Origin: Pseudomonadota bacterium
GTDB taxonomy: Bacteria; Pseudomonadota; Alphaproteobacteria; Rhizobiales; Devosiaceae
Length of the DNA: 5,382 bases
Assembly (NCBI GenBank): GCA_023390785.1
Contig: JAEWCE010000294.1
Span: 1-5,382 of the forward strand
Direction: 5' to 3'
Part shown: piece after piece, positions 1 through 5,382 of the stretch
How the letters are laid out: every line of letters starts with the position of its first letter
Numbering within the stretch: the first letter of the stretch is position 1
Position numbers and translations under genes: made by a program
Notes under the pieces: model-generated
The model's database searches: none
Seen by the model: the letters and a program-made list of their open reading frames with translations, nothing else
Told to the model about the DNA's origin: nothing

Positions 1-745
1 GCTTCAGGCTTTGCCGCAGCATCTTGCGGCGCTGGCCGAAGGCCGCGGCGGTGACGGCCGAGAGATCTTGCCTCGAGCAGGGCAGGGGGTCGGGCCGAGG
101 AACCAGCTGGACCACGGAGGATGTCACCTTGGGCGGCGGCGTAAAGGCCGAGGGTGGAACATCGAAGAGGATGCGCGCCTTTGTGCGCCAGCCGCAGAGC
201 ACGCCCAGGCGGCCGTAGTCGATGCGGTTGTCCGTGGTCGCCACGATCCGTTCCGCGACCTCGCGCTGGAACATCAGCGTCAGGCTCTCATAGAAGGGGG
301 GCCAGGGCTCGGCTTCCACCCAGTGGGTCAGGAGCAGCGTGCCGATGTTGTAGGGGAGGTTGGCGACGACTCGGACGGGAGAATCCGGCGCTGCCCGATG
401 TTCAGCCGCCAGAGCGTTCCAGTTGGTCTCGAGGGCGTCGCCCGGGATGACCGTGAGCCGCCCGGGGTAGCGGGCTGCGATCGCGGCCAAGGCTGGCAGG
501 CAGCGCTCATCACGCTCGACGGCCACCACCTTGGCGGCGCCGCAGGCCAGCAGGGCGCGCGTGAGGCCGCCGGGGCCCGGGCCCACCTCGAACACGGTGA
601 CGCCTTCGAGCGGGCCGGAGGCGCGCGCGATCTTGGACGTGAGATTGAGGTCCAGGAGGAAGTTCTGGCCCAGCGACTTCTTGGCCGCGAGGTCGTGCTC
701 GCGGATCACGTCGCGCAGGGGCGGCAGGTCGTCGATGGCGCTCAA
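1..745 (-). CDS. rsmA: RsmA (KsgA), 16S rRNA adenine dimethyltransferase (3' end missing)
   Basis: RsmA uses S-adenosylmethionine to dimethylate two adjacent adenines (A1518 and A1519, E. coli numbering) in the helix 45 loop of 16S rRNA, a late step and checkpoint in 30S assembly. I translated this frame by hand from the TTG at 745: 248 residues with no stop, running off the left edge, with perhaps 25-40 residues missing. Motifs are LGQNFL (25-30), SAM-binding [10 protein letters not shown] (53-62), the acidic VERDE (76-80), GDALE (102-106), catalytic NLPYN (129-133), FTPPPKV (201-207) and the family C-terminal [14 protein letters not shown] (235-248). The only Met after the start is at about residue 158, so an ATG start is impossible; the TTG overlaps the pdxA stop (TTGA, 4 bp) and gives the usual '[10 protein letters not shown]' N-terminus. 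No good ribosome site is seen, suggesting translation coupled to pdxA. Confidence 0.95.
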   Translation of the reverse strand, partial: MSAIDDLPPLRDVIREHDLAAKKSLGQNFLLDLNLTSKIARASGPLEGVTVFEVGPGPGGLTRALLACGAAKVVAVERDERCLPALAAIAARYPGRLTVIPGDALETNWNALAAEHRAAPDSPVRVVANLPYNIGTLLLTHWVEAEPWPPFYESLTLMFQREVAERIVATTDNRIDYGRLGVLCGWRTKARILFDVPPSAFTPPPKVTSSVVQLVPRPDPLPCSRQDLSAVTAAAFGQRRKMLRQSLK

Positions 746-1752
746 GACTCGGTGGTTTCCGTCAGGCGGCCGGCAAGTTTCAGGGCGGCGATCAGGCTGT
801 CCGGACGAGCCACGCCCTGGCCGGCGATGTCGAAGGCTGTTCCGTGATCCGGCGAGGTGCGGATGAACGGCAAACCCAAAGTGACGTTCACGCCCTCGTC
901 GAAGGCCAGCGCCTTGATGGGGATCAGTGCCTGGTCGTGGTACATGCACAGGGCCACGTCGTAGTTCGCTCGCGCCCGGGCGTGGAACATCGTGTCCGCC
1001 GGAAGCGGCCCGACGGCGTCGACGCCCTCAGCCTGCAGGATCTCGACAGCCGGGCGGACCACCGCGTCGTCCTCGGTCCCAAGCGCGCCGCCTTCGCCCG
1101 CATGCGGGTTGAGGCCAGAAAGGGCGAGCCGAGGCTTCGCCAGCCCGAAACGCTCGCGCATGTCCCGGTCTGTGATTCGGGCCGTGTCCACGATGAGTTC
1201 GGTCGTCAGCAGTTCCGGCACGGACCGCAGCGGAACGTGAATCGTGACCGGGACCACGGCCAGCGTCTCCGACCACAGCATCATGACGGCTCGCGGCTCG
1301 GCCCCGCCCCAGAAACGCGCCGAGAGGGCAGCGAGGTATTCGGTGTGGCCTGGGTGGCGGAAACCCGCCTGGTAGAGGACGGACTTCGCGATGGGGTTGG
1401 TGACGACGGCTGACGCTCGCCCCTGGCGTACCAGTTCCACGGCCCGGTCGATGGACCCGATGGTAACGCTCGCCGTCGCGGCCGATGGCTTTCCCGGCTC
1501 GACATCGATTTCGGGACTGCCGGCCAGAAGGGGCAGGCTCGTCGCAAAGGCGGCCTGAGCGTCCTCGGGCTCCACCTTGGAGAACGGTACGGCCAAACCC
1601 AGTTTCCGCGCCACTTTTTCCAGTTGCTCGCGACCCGCCGCGACCGCAAACGGCGGCAAGCCCGAGGCTTCACGGCCGACCCACGCCTTGAGAGCGAGCT
1701 CAGGTCCGATTCCGGCCGGCTCTCCAAGTGTCAGGACCAAAGGCCGGGTCAT
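742..1752 (-). CDS. pdxA: PdxA, 4-hydroxythreonine-4-phosphate dehydrogenase
   Basis: PdxA is a cytoplasmic, metal-dependent NAD(P) enzyme of the DXP-dependent vitamin B6 pathway. It oxidises 4-phosphohydroxy-L-threonine; the product decarboxylates to 3-amino-2-oxopropyl phosphate, which PdxJ joins with deoxyxylulose 5-phosphate to give pyridoxine 5'-phosphate. The 336 residues are close to E. coli PdxA (329) and appear complete. Visible motifs are GEPAGIGPE (10-18), GHTE (135-138, substrate-binding H136/T137), IHVPLR (171-176), GLNPHAGE (213-220), [10 protein letters not shown] (271-280) and [12 protein letters not shown] (300-311). The metal ligands are H172, H217 and H272, with the same 45 and 55 residue spacings as H166, H211 and H266 of E. 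coli; K280, N289 and R298 match the substrate-contacting K, N and R. The ATG at 1752 directly precedes the conserved N-terminus and has a ribosome site. The gene lies 27 bp after lptD, where surA is found in many relatives. Confidence 0.97.
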   Translation of the reverse strand: MTRPLVLTLGEPAGIGPELALKAWVGREASGLPPFAVAAGREQLEKVARKLGLAVPFSKVEPEDAQAAFATSLPLLAGSPEIDVEPGKPSAATASVTIGSIDRAVELVRQGRASAVVTNPIAKSVLYQAGFRHPGHTEYLAALSARFWGGAEPRAVMMLWSETLAVVPVTIHVPLRSVPELLTTELIVDTARITDRDMRERFGLAKPRLALSGLNPHAGEGGALGTEDDAVVRPAVEILQAEGVDAVGPLPADTMFHARARANYDVALCMYHDQALIPIKALAFDEGVNVTLGLPFIRTSPDHGTAFDIAGQGVARPDSLIAALKLAGRLTETTES

Positions 1753-1761
1753 GCAGTCGGG

Positions 1762-1767
1762 CCTTCT
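1762..1767 (-). promoter_or_regulatory. Ribosome binding site of pdxA
   Basis: AGAAGG on the minus strand, 9 nt before the ATG at 1752. It lies in the 27-bp gap after lptD and is the only clear signal there; no hairpin plus T-run is present, so transcription probably continues from lptD into pdxA. Confidence 0.65.
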
Positions 1768-1779
1768 CGTCGGACGGTC

Positions 1780-4380
1780 TCAATAATGAGTGATGCCGTC
1801 TGACGTCTGGATCGTGCTCTGGTTGTACGAGTAGCTTGCCCCACCCAGGGTGCGCAGCTCGAGACGGAGCAGAACCGTCTGAACGCGCTCCTTGGTCCCT
1901 TCGGCAAGGCTGCCCTTTGCCGAGTTCTGGTAGACGACCGAGAAGGTCGTGCACTCGTCGTGGTAGCCCGCCCCCAGCGAAATGGCGCCCACGCCCACCG
2001 GGTTCGACGCCTGATAGCCCTGGATCTGGTAGAAGCGCTCGGCTGCATGCCGGCTAAGGTCGAGGAGGACGCTTCCGGTCACGTACCAGTTCGGCGTGAT
2101 GTTGTACCGCACCGAAGTCGAGACGCCCTCGCGCTTCGTGTAGATGCCCAACTCCGGCTGCGGCGCATACCGGGCGTAGATGATGCTGGTGGTCAGGTCG
2201 CCGAAGGTCGACTGGGCCTGCATTTCGACTCGCTTGAGCGCGAAGTCTTCCTCGTTGAATCGCGAGCGGGCCGTGAGCACGATGTTGCTGGTGGGAGCGA
2301 TCTGAATCCGCGAAACGTAATCGGAGCGGGCGGTGTCCAGGCCCGAATTCAGCCCAGTGCGGGTGAGGTCCGGGTTTGCATAGGAGTTGAGGCCCGCAAT
2401 CTGGTACGACTGTCCGAACAGCGAACTGATGTAGCCGCCGTTCAGCATGGTGAAGGTGTACTGCGCGCCGATATTGGCGCGCGTGCCGCCTTCCATGCGG
2501 TCATAGCCCGAGAACTTGGTCGTCGAGAACAGGTTGGTGTCGTCGAACACGAGGCTCTGGGCGTCCTCGTTGACGATCTTGCCGATGTTGGTCTCGTTCG
2601 GCCGCGCGATGATCTGGCCGATCGGCTCGATCACATGCGTGCCCCAGCTCGTGTCCGCCACGAACGGATAGCGGTACGTCACGCCGACGGCGGGCATGCC
2701 GCGGAACACGACGTCATCATTCGTGTCGAAGAAGTTGGGCAGGTACTGATTGAAAGGCGGCGACAGGTCGGGCGACTTGAACAGCACGTCCCCGCGCGCG
2801 GATAGGAACGGCGTCCATGTCTGGCCCAACGGGTCGATGAAGGTGCGGCGCCACGAGACGTCTGCGGTCATGCGCGTGTAGGTGCCTGCGGGGCCGCGCA
2901 CGTAGCACTTGTCAGGTGTGTAGAACCCCGGCGCGCAGGTGTCGTAGAGGCGCGGATTTGTTCGCGAAAGCGGGTCGTACGCGAGGGGGAACAGGTACCG
3001 TCCGGGGGTGACGCCATTCTCCTGGACAAGGCTCTGATAGTCGGTCTGGGACCGGGTCAGGCTCGTCAAGTTCGCGTTGACGCTCAGTTCTCCGCCGATG
3101 AACGCAGGCGTGAATCTCCGGTCATAGTCGACCACCGGATGCACGACGGGCTGAACCTTCTGCCAGTCTGCATAGGACAGGCCGCGGAAGTAATAGGCGC
3201 GGGCGTCGAACCAGCTGCGCTCACCCTGGCCGGTCAAATAGATCGTCGAAGTGCTTTCACGGAAGCCGATCGTATTGCCGAAGGCGCTGAGGGCGGAGTC
3301 GTTCTGGTATCCGCGAAACTTGTAGTTGGAATAGTACCACTTGTCGGTGGATCCGGAGACATCCCAGCCCCAGACCCATTTGTCATTGATCAGGAAGCGC
3401 CCGCGCGACTCGACGGCGCCGCGGAAGTCGCGATTGCCCGCGCCGTAAGGCGGCTCCAGGAATGCGCCCGGGTCGGCCTGGAAGATGCCGGAGGCTCGGA
3501 CCGTGTAGCTGCCGTTGATCAGCCGGTGCCGCCATTCGACATCGCCCAGCACACCCTGCCGGGTGAGGAAAGTGGGAGTAAGCGTCAGATCGTAATTGGG
3601 CGCCAAAGCCCAGAAATACGGAACCGAGACGCCGTATCCGATGGCCGACGAAGCGATGTAGCGCGGAGCGAGAAAGCCGCTCTTGCGCTTCACCGTGGAG
3701 TCGGGCGCCGAGAAATACGGGATATAGGCGATCGGAACGCCATAGAACTCGAGCGTCGCGTCCTCGTAGTAGACCGTGCGCTCTTCATTCTTGTGGATGA
3801 TGCGCTTGGCGCGCACCTGCCACAGCGGCGGCTTTGTTGGATCTTCCTTGCAGGCGTCGCAGGCCGTGTAGGTGCCCCGCTCGAAGACGGTCGTCTCGCC
3901 CCCGGTGCGCTCGCCTCGGGGGGCGACGAAGTGCGTCTTGTCGATCGTATCGATCCGCAGGGAATCGATAAAGCCGTCCTTGAAGTCGTCCGTGAGTTCG
4001 AATCGTGAGCCGTAGACGACCTGGCCATTGGCCTCGGTCATCTTTGCGTTGCCTTCGGCGTAGACGCGGTTGTGCTCGCGATCATAAGTGACTCGATCAG
4101 CCTCCAGCACGCGGCCCTGGTAATAGAGGACGGCGTTGCCGACAGCTGAAACGGTATTCTTGTCCTTGTCGTAGACCAGTTCGCGCGATTCGACCGCCAG
4201 GCGGTCCTTTGATTGACCGGCCTTCTGCGATTTTTGAGACAGCCGCTCGGTCAACGTCTGAGCGACGGGCGCATCGGTCCACAGGACCGGCCCGACGCTT
4301 GCGATGCCGGCGGCCAGAGCCGCAATGTAACGACGCTTCACCATGCCCGAACCAGATCGGCCGAAGAACGCACGGCCCAT
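1780..4380 (-). CDS. lptD: LptD, outer-membrane LPS translocon
   Basis: LptD (OstA/Imp) forms the outer-membrane barrel that, plugged by LptE, inserts LPS into the outer leaflet. From the ATG at 4380 it is 866 residues, somewhat longer than E. coli LptD. A signal peptide covers residues 1-40, an OstA/LptA-like beta-jellyroll about 60-200, and the LptD barrel the rest. The hallmark segment KRKSGFLAPRY...VPYFWALAPNYDLTLTP (231-269) is present; P239 and P254 match in context and spacing the lateral-gate prolines P231 and P246 of E. coli. Cysteines are C174 and C177 (CDAC), C482, C492 and C810 (YHDEC), unlike E. coli. The barrel ends ...TSDGITHY rather than in an aromatic residue after a hydrophobic strand. 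Start choice: the ATG at 4380 lies 2 bp after the lptG stop with an AAGAGGA ribosome site 9 nt upstream. The frame is open further up (to 4449), and an ATG at 4344 would give a shorter signal peptide but has no visible ribosome site. No LptE gene is nearby. Confidence 0.96.
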   Translation of the reverse strand: MGRAFFGRSGSGMVKRRYIAALAAGIASVGPVLWTDAPVAQTLTERLSQKSQKAGQSKDRLAVESRELVYDKDKNTVSAVGNAVLYYQGRVLEADRVTYDREHNRVYAEGNAKMTEANGQVVYGSRFELTDDFKDGFIDSLRIDTIDKTHFVAPRGERTGGETTVFERGTYTACDACKEDPTKPPLWQVRAKRIIHKNEERTVYYEDATLEFYGVPIAYIPYFSAPDSTVKRKSGFLAPRYIASSAIGYGVSVPYFWALAPNYDLTLTPTFLTRQGVLGDVEWRHRLINGSYTVRASGIFQADPGAFLEPPYGAGNRDFRGAVESRGRFLINDKWVWGWDVSGSTDKWYYSNYKFRGYQNDSALSAFGNTIGFRESTSTIYLTGQGERSWFDARAYYFRGLSYADWQKVQPVVHPVVDYDRRFTPAFIGGELSVNANLTSLTRSQTDYQSLVQENGVTPGRYLFPLAYDPLSRTNPRLYDTCAPGFYTPDKCYVRGPAGTYTRMTADVSWRRTFIDPLGQTWTPFLSARGDVLFKSPDLSPPFNQYLPNFFDTNDDVVFRGMPAVGVTYRYPFVADTSWGTHVIEPIGQIIARPNETNIGKIVNEDAQSLVFDDTNLFSTTKFSGYDRMEGGTRANIGAQYTFTMLNGGYISSLFGQSYQIAGLNSYANPDLTRTGLNSGLDTARSDYVSRIQIAPTSNIVLTARSRFNEEDFALKRVEMQAQSTFGDLTTSIIYARYAPQPELGIYTKREGVSTSVRYNITPNWYVTGSVLLDLSRHAAERFYQIQGYQASNPVGVGAISLGAGYHDECTTFSVVYQNSAKGSLAEGTKERVQTVLLRLELRTLGGASYSYNQSTIQTSDGITHY
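4261..4380 (-). other. Predicted Sec signal peptide of LptD
   Basis: Residues 1-40 of LptD show a basic n-region (MGRAFFGRSGSGMVKRR), a hydrophobic core (YIAALAAGIASVGPVLW) and a cleavage-like end, DAPVA followed by Q41. The n-region is long if the ATG at 4380 is used; the ATG at 4344 (residue 13) would leave the compact MVKRR form. Either start keeps the same hydrophobic core and cleavage site, so the mature protein is unaffected. The exact cleavage point is inferred by eye. Confidence 0.75.
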
Positions 4381-4382
4381 GA

Positions 4383-5382
4383 TCACCCGTCCTCTTGGTA
4401 CAACAGAGCGAGCGTTCCGAGCAAACACCCGACAACCGCCGGCGACCATGCCGCGACCGTTGCCGAGAGAAGACCAGCGGCGCCGAGATCCTCGACCAAG
4501 TGGGTGACGACATAGAGCACGAACCCAGCCGTCACGCCACCAAGAACCATTTTCGCCACGCCACCAAACCGGAAAAATCTTAACGAAACCGATGCGGCGA
4601 TGAAAACCATTGCTACGAAGAGTAAGGGACGGGCCAGAAGAGACTGAAATTGCAGCCGATATCTGGTTGCATCCAGGCCCGCGGCTTCAGTCTTTTCGAC
4701 CAGTCCTGGCAGTTCCCAAAAAGGAACAGAATCCGCTGATGAGAATGAATTGCGCACCTGATCGGGCGTCAAAGCGGTGGCGACATTGTAGGAAGCGAAG
4801 CTCTGTGGCTCCATCCCCACACCCGTCAGTCGCGCGTCCTGGAGCTCCCAGAATCCGTCGCGCAGCAGGGCCTCGCGAGCCTCGACTCGGTCCAGAAACG
4901 AGCCGTCCTTGTTGAATTCGAAGACGGTGACGCGACTCAACCGCGTTCCGGCCTCCATGGAGCGCTCGGCGCGGATGATTGCCTGGCCGTCGAGGCTGCG
5001 CTGACGAATCCACAGCTCCTTTTCGCCAGCCGTCTTGGAGCGGCCGAGCTTGGCCGTCTCGACCTGAATCGCGCGCTCCTTCAGCCGGGCGGAGACCGGG
5101 TTGTAGACAGTGGCCGCGAAGAGGCCGATTCCCACCGCGACCAGCAACGGCGTCGCGAGGAACTGCCACACCGACACCCCCGCCGAGCGCATCACCACGA
5201 GTTCAAGCTTCCGTGAGAGGTTCAGCAGGGCCGCCATCGAGCCGAACAGCACTGCGAAGGGCAGGATCTGTTCGGCCACGGTGGGCGTGCGGAAGAGAGA
5301 CAACTCGGCCAGGAGCGGTGTGGAGAGGTCAGCGACGTCGCTGGTGCGACGGACCAGCTCGACGAAGTCCAAGGTGTAGATG
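4383..5382 (-). CDS. lptG: LptG, inner-membrane permease subunit of the LPS exporter (5' end missing)
   Basis: LptG pairs with LptF and the ATPase dimer LptB2 in the inner membrane, extracting LPS and pushing it onto the periplasmic Lpt bridge. The window holds 332 residues; the frame is still open at the right edge, so the true start and most of the first membrane helix lie outside, probably about 25-35 residues. Counting from the first full codon, I see the end of helix 1 (IYTLDFVEL), helix 2 (about 39-57), a cytoplasmic coupling stretch RKLELVVMRSAGVSVWQ (57-73) of the kind that docks on LptB, helix 3 (about 74-94, followed by YNPVSARLKERA), a soluble periplasmic domain typical of the beta-jellyroll (about 105-240), then three C-terminal helices (about 247-267, 273-299, 304-328). 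This is the YjgP/YjgQ family layout. The in-frame TTG at 5372 is not a credible start because homology continues upstream. LptG rather than LptF is favoured by its position directly before lptD; lptF is expected just upstream. Confidence 0.93.
   Translation of the reverse strand, partial: IYTLDFVELVRRTSDVADLSTPLLAELSLFRTPTVAEQILPFAVLFGSMAALLNLSRKLELVVMRSAGVSVWQFLATPLLVAVGIGLFAATVYNPVSARLKERAIQVETAKLGRSKTAGEKELWIRQRSLDGQAIIRAERSMEAGTRLSRVTVFEFNKDGSFLDRVEAREALLRDGFWELQDARLTGVGMEPQSFASYNVATALTPDQVRNSFSSADSVPFWELPGLVEKTEAAGLDATRYRLQFQSLLARPLLFVAMVFIAASVSLRFFRFGGVAKMVLGGVTAGFVLYVVTHLVEDLGAAGLLSATVAAWSPAVVGCLLGTLALLYQEDG
4390..4396 (-). promoter_or_regulatory. Ribosome binding site of lptD
   Basis: AAGAGGA on the minus strand, 9 nt before the ATG at 4380. 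It lies inside the last codons of lptG, so ribosomes finishing lptG end 2 bp from the lptD start and translation of the two is probably coupled. It is the main reason to prefer the 4380 start. Confidence 0.65.

Larger units (their letters stand above)
1..5382 (-). other. Presumed polycistronic unit lptG-lptD-pdxA-rsmA
   Basis: The four genes share a strand with junctions of +2, +27 and -4 bp and no terminator-like hairpin between them. Co-transcription is inferred from this spacing. The unit is open at both ends: lptF is expected upstream of lptG by analogy with relatives, and what follows rsmA cannot be seen. Confidence 0.7.

Noticed and set aside
11..847. Long plus-strand open frame (278 codons) opposite rsmA and the end of pdxA
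   Set aside because: It is antisense to a clear RsmA, its translation is rich in Gly/Arg/Ala/His with no domain, and long antisense frames are expected in GC-rich coding DNA.
844..1413. Plus-strand open frame (189 codons) opposite pdxA
   Set aside because: Lies wholly inside pdxA on the other strand, with low-complexity translation and no recognisable motif.
1753..1779. Possible terminator or internal promoter between lptD and pdxA
   Set aside because: Only 27 bp, with no stem-loop followed by a T-run and no recognisable -35/-10 pair.
2463..2482. Near-palindrome with 7-bp arms GCGCGCC/GGCGCGC around a 6-bp centre
   Set aside because: It lies within lptD codons for RANIGAQ, has no T-run, and short GC-rich inverted repeats are common in such DNA; no support for a terminator or operator.
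1960..2805. Plus-strand open frame (281 codons) opposite lptD
   Set aside because: Antisense shadow of lptD; the translation is Arg/Val/Asp-rich without family features and has no convincing ribosome site.
3940..3970. Repeated TCGAT motifs in a short stretch of lptD
   Set aside because: They fall in codons for Ile-Asp (SLRIDTIDKT) and are explained by the protein sequence; spacing is irregular.
3139..4008. Plus-strand open frame (289 codons) opposite lptD
   Set aside because: Same pattern as the other antisense frames; LptD is uninterrupted and strongly recognisable beneath it.
1..5382. A previously undescribed multi-gene system
   Set aside because: All coding space is taken by four recognisable core genes with intact motifs in a conserved order; no extra gene, repeat array or mobile element is visible.

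Overview
The window is a stretch of chromosome from a Gram-negative, GC-rich alphaproteobacterium, probably of the order Hyphomicrobiales (Rhizobiales). This placement rests on the protein style (for example the RsmA N-terminus with '[10 protein letters not shown]' and '[12 protein letters not shown]', and an LptD with a CxxC in its N-terminal half and a single C-terminal Cys) and on the gene order. It is inference from recognition, not a computed phylogeny, and I cannot name the genus.

All four genes lie on the minus strand and are packed head to tail, so transcription runs from the right edge to the left edge: lptG (5' end cut by the window), lptD, pdxA, rsmA (3' end cut by the window). lptG and lptD are 2 bp apart, lptD and pdxA are 27 bp apart, and rsmA starts on a TTG that overlaps the pdxA stop codon by 4 bp. 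I see no terminator, no recognisable promoter and no gap big enough for another gene. The layout is that of one polycistronic unit whose promoter lies outside the window, upstream of lptG or further.

The first two genes serve lipopolysaccharide export. LptG is an inner-membrane permease subunit of the LptB2FG transporter. LptD is the outer-membrane translocon that receives LPS from the periplasmic bridge and inserts it into the outer leaflet. The last two are housekeeping genes: PdxA makes the precursor that is condensed into pyridoxine 5'-phosphate, and RsmA dimethylates two adenines near the 3' end of 16S rRNA. This LPS/B6/ribosome grouping is an ancient one in Proteobacteria (E. coli has lptD-surA-pdxA-rsmA).

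The most notable point is an absence: the surA gene, for a periplasmic chaperone/prolyl isomerase, normally sits between lptD and pdxA and is not here. A second point is the cysteine layout of LptD, which cannot form the two disulfides known from E. coli. Otherwise this is an ordinary core-genome region. I found no mobile element, CRISPR array, RNA gene or undescribed multi-gene system.
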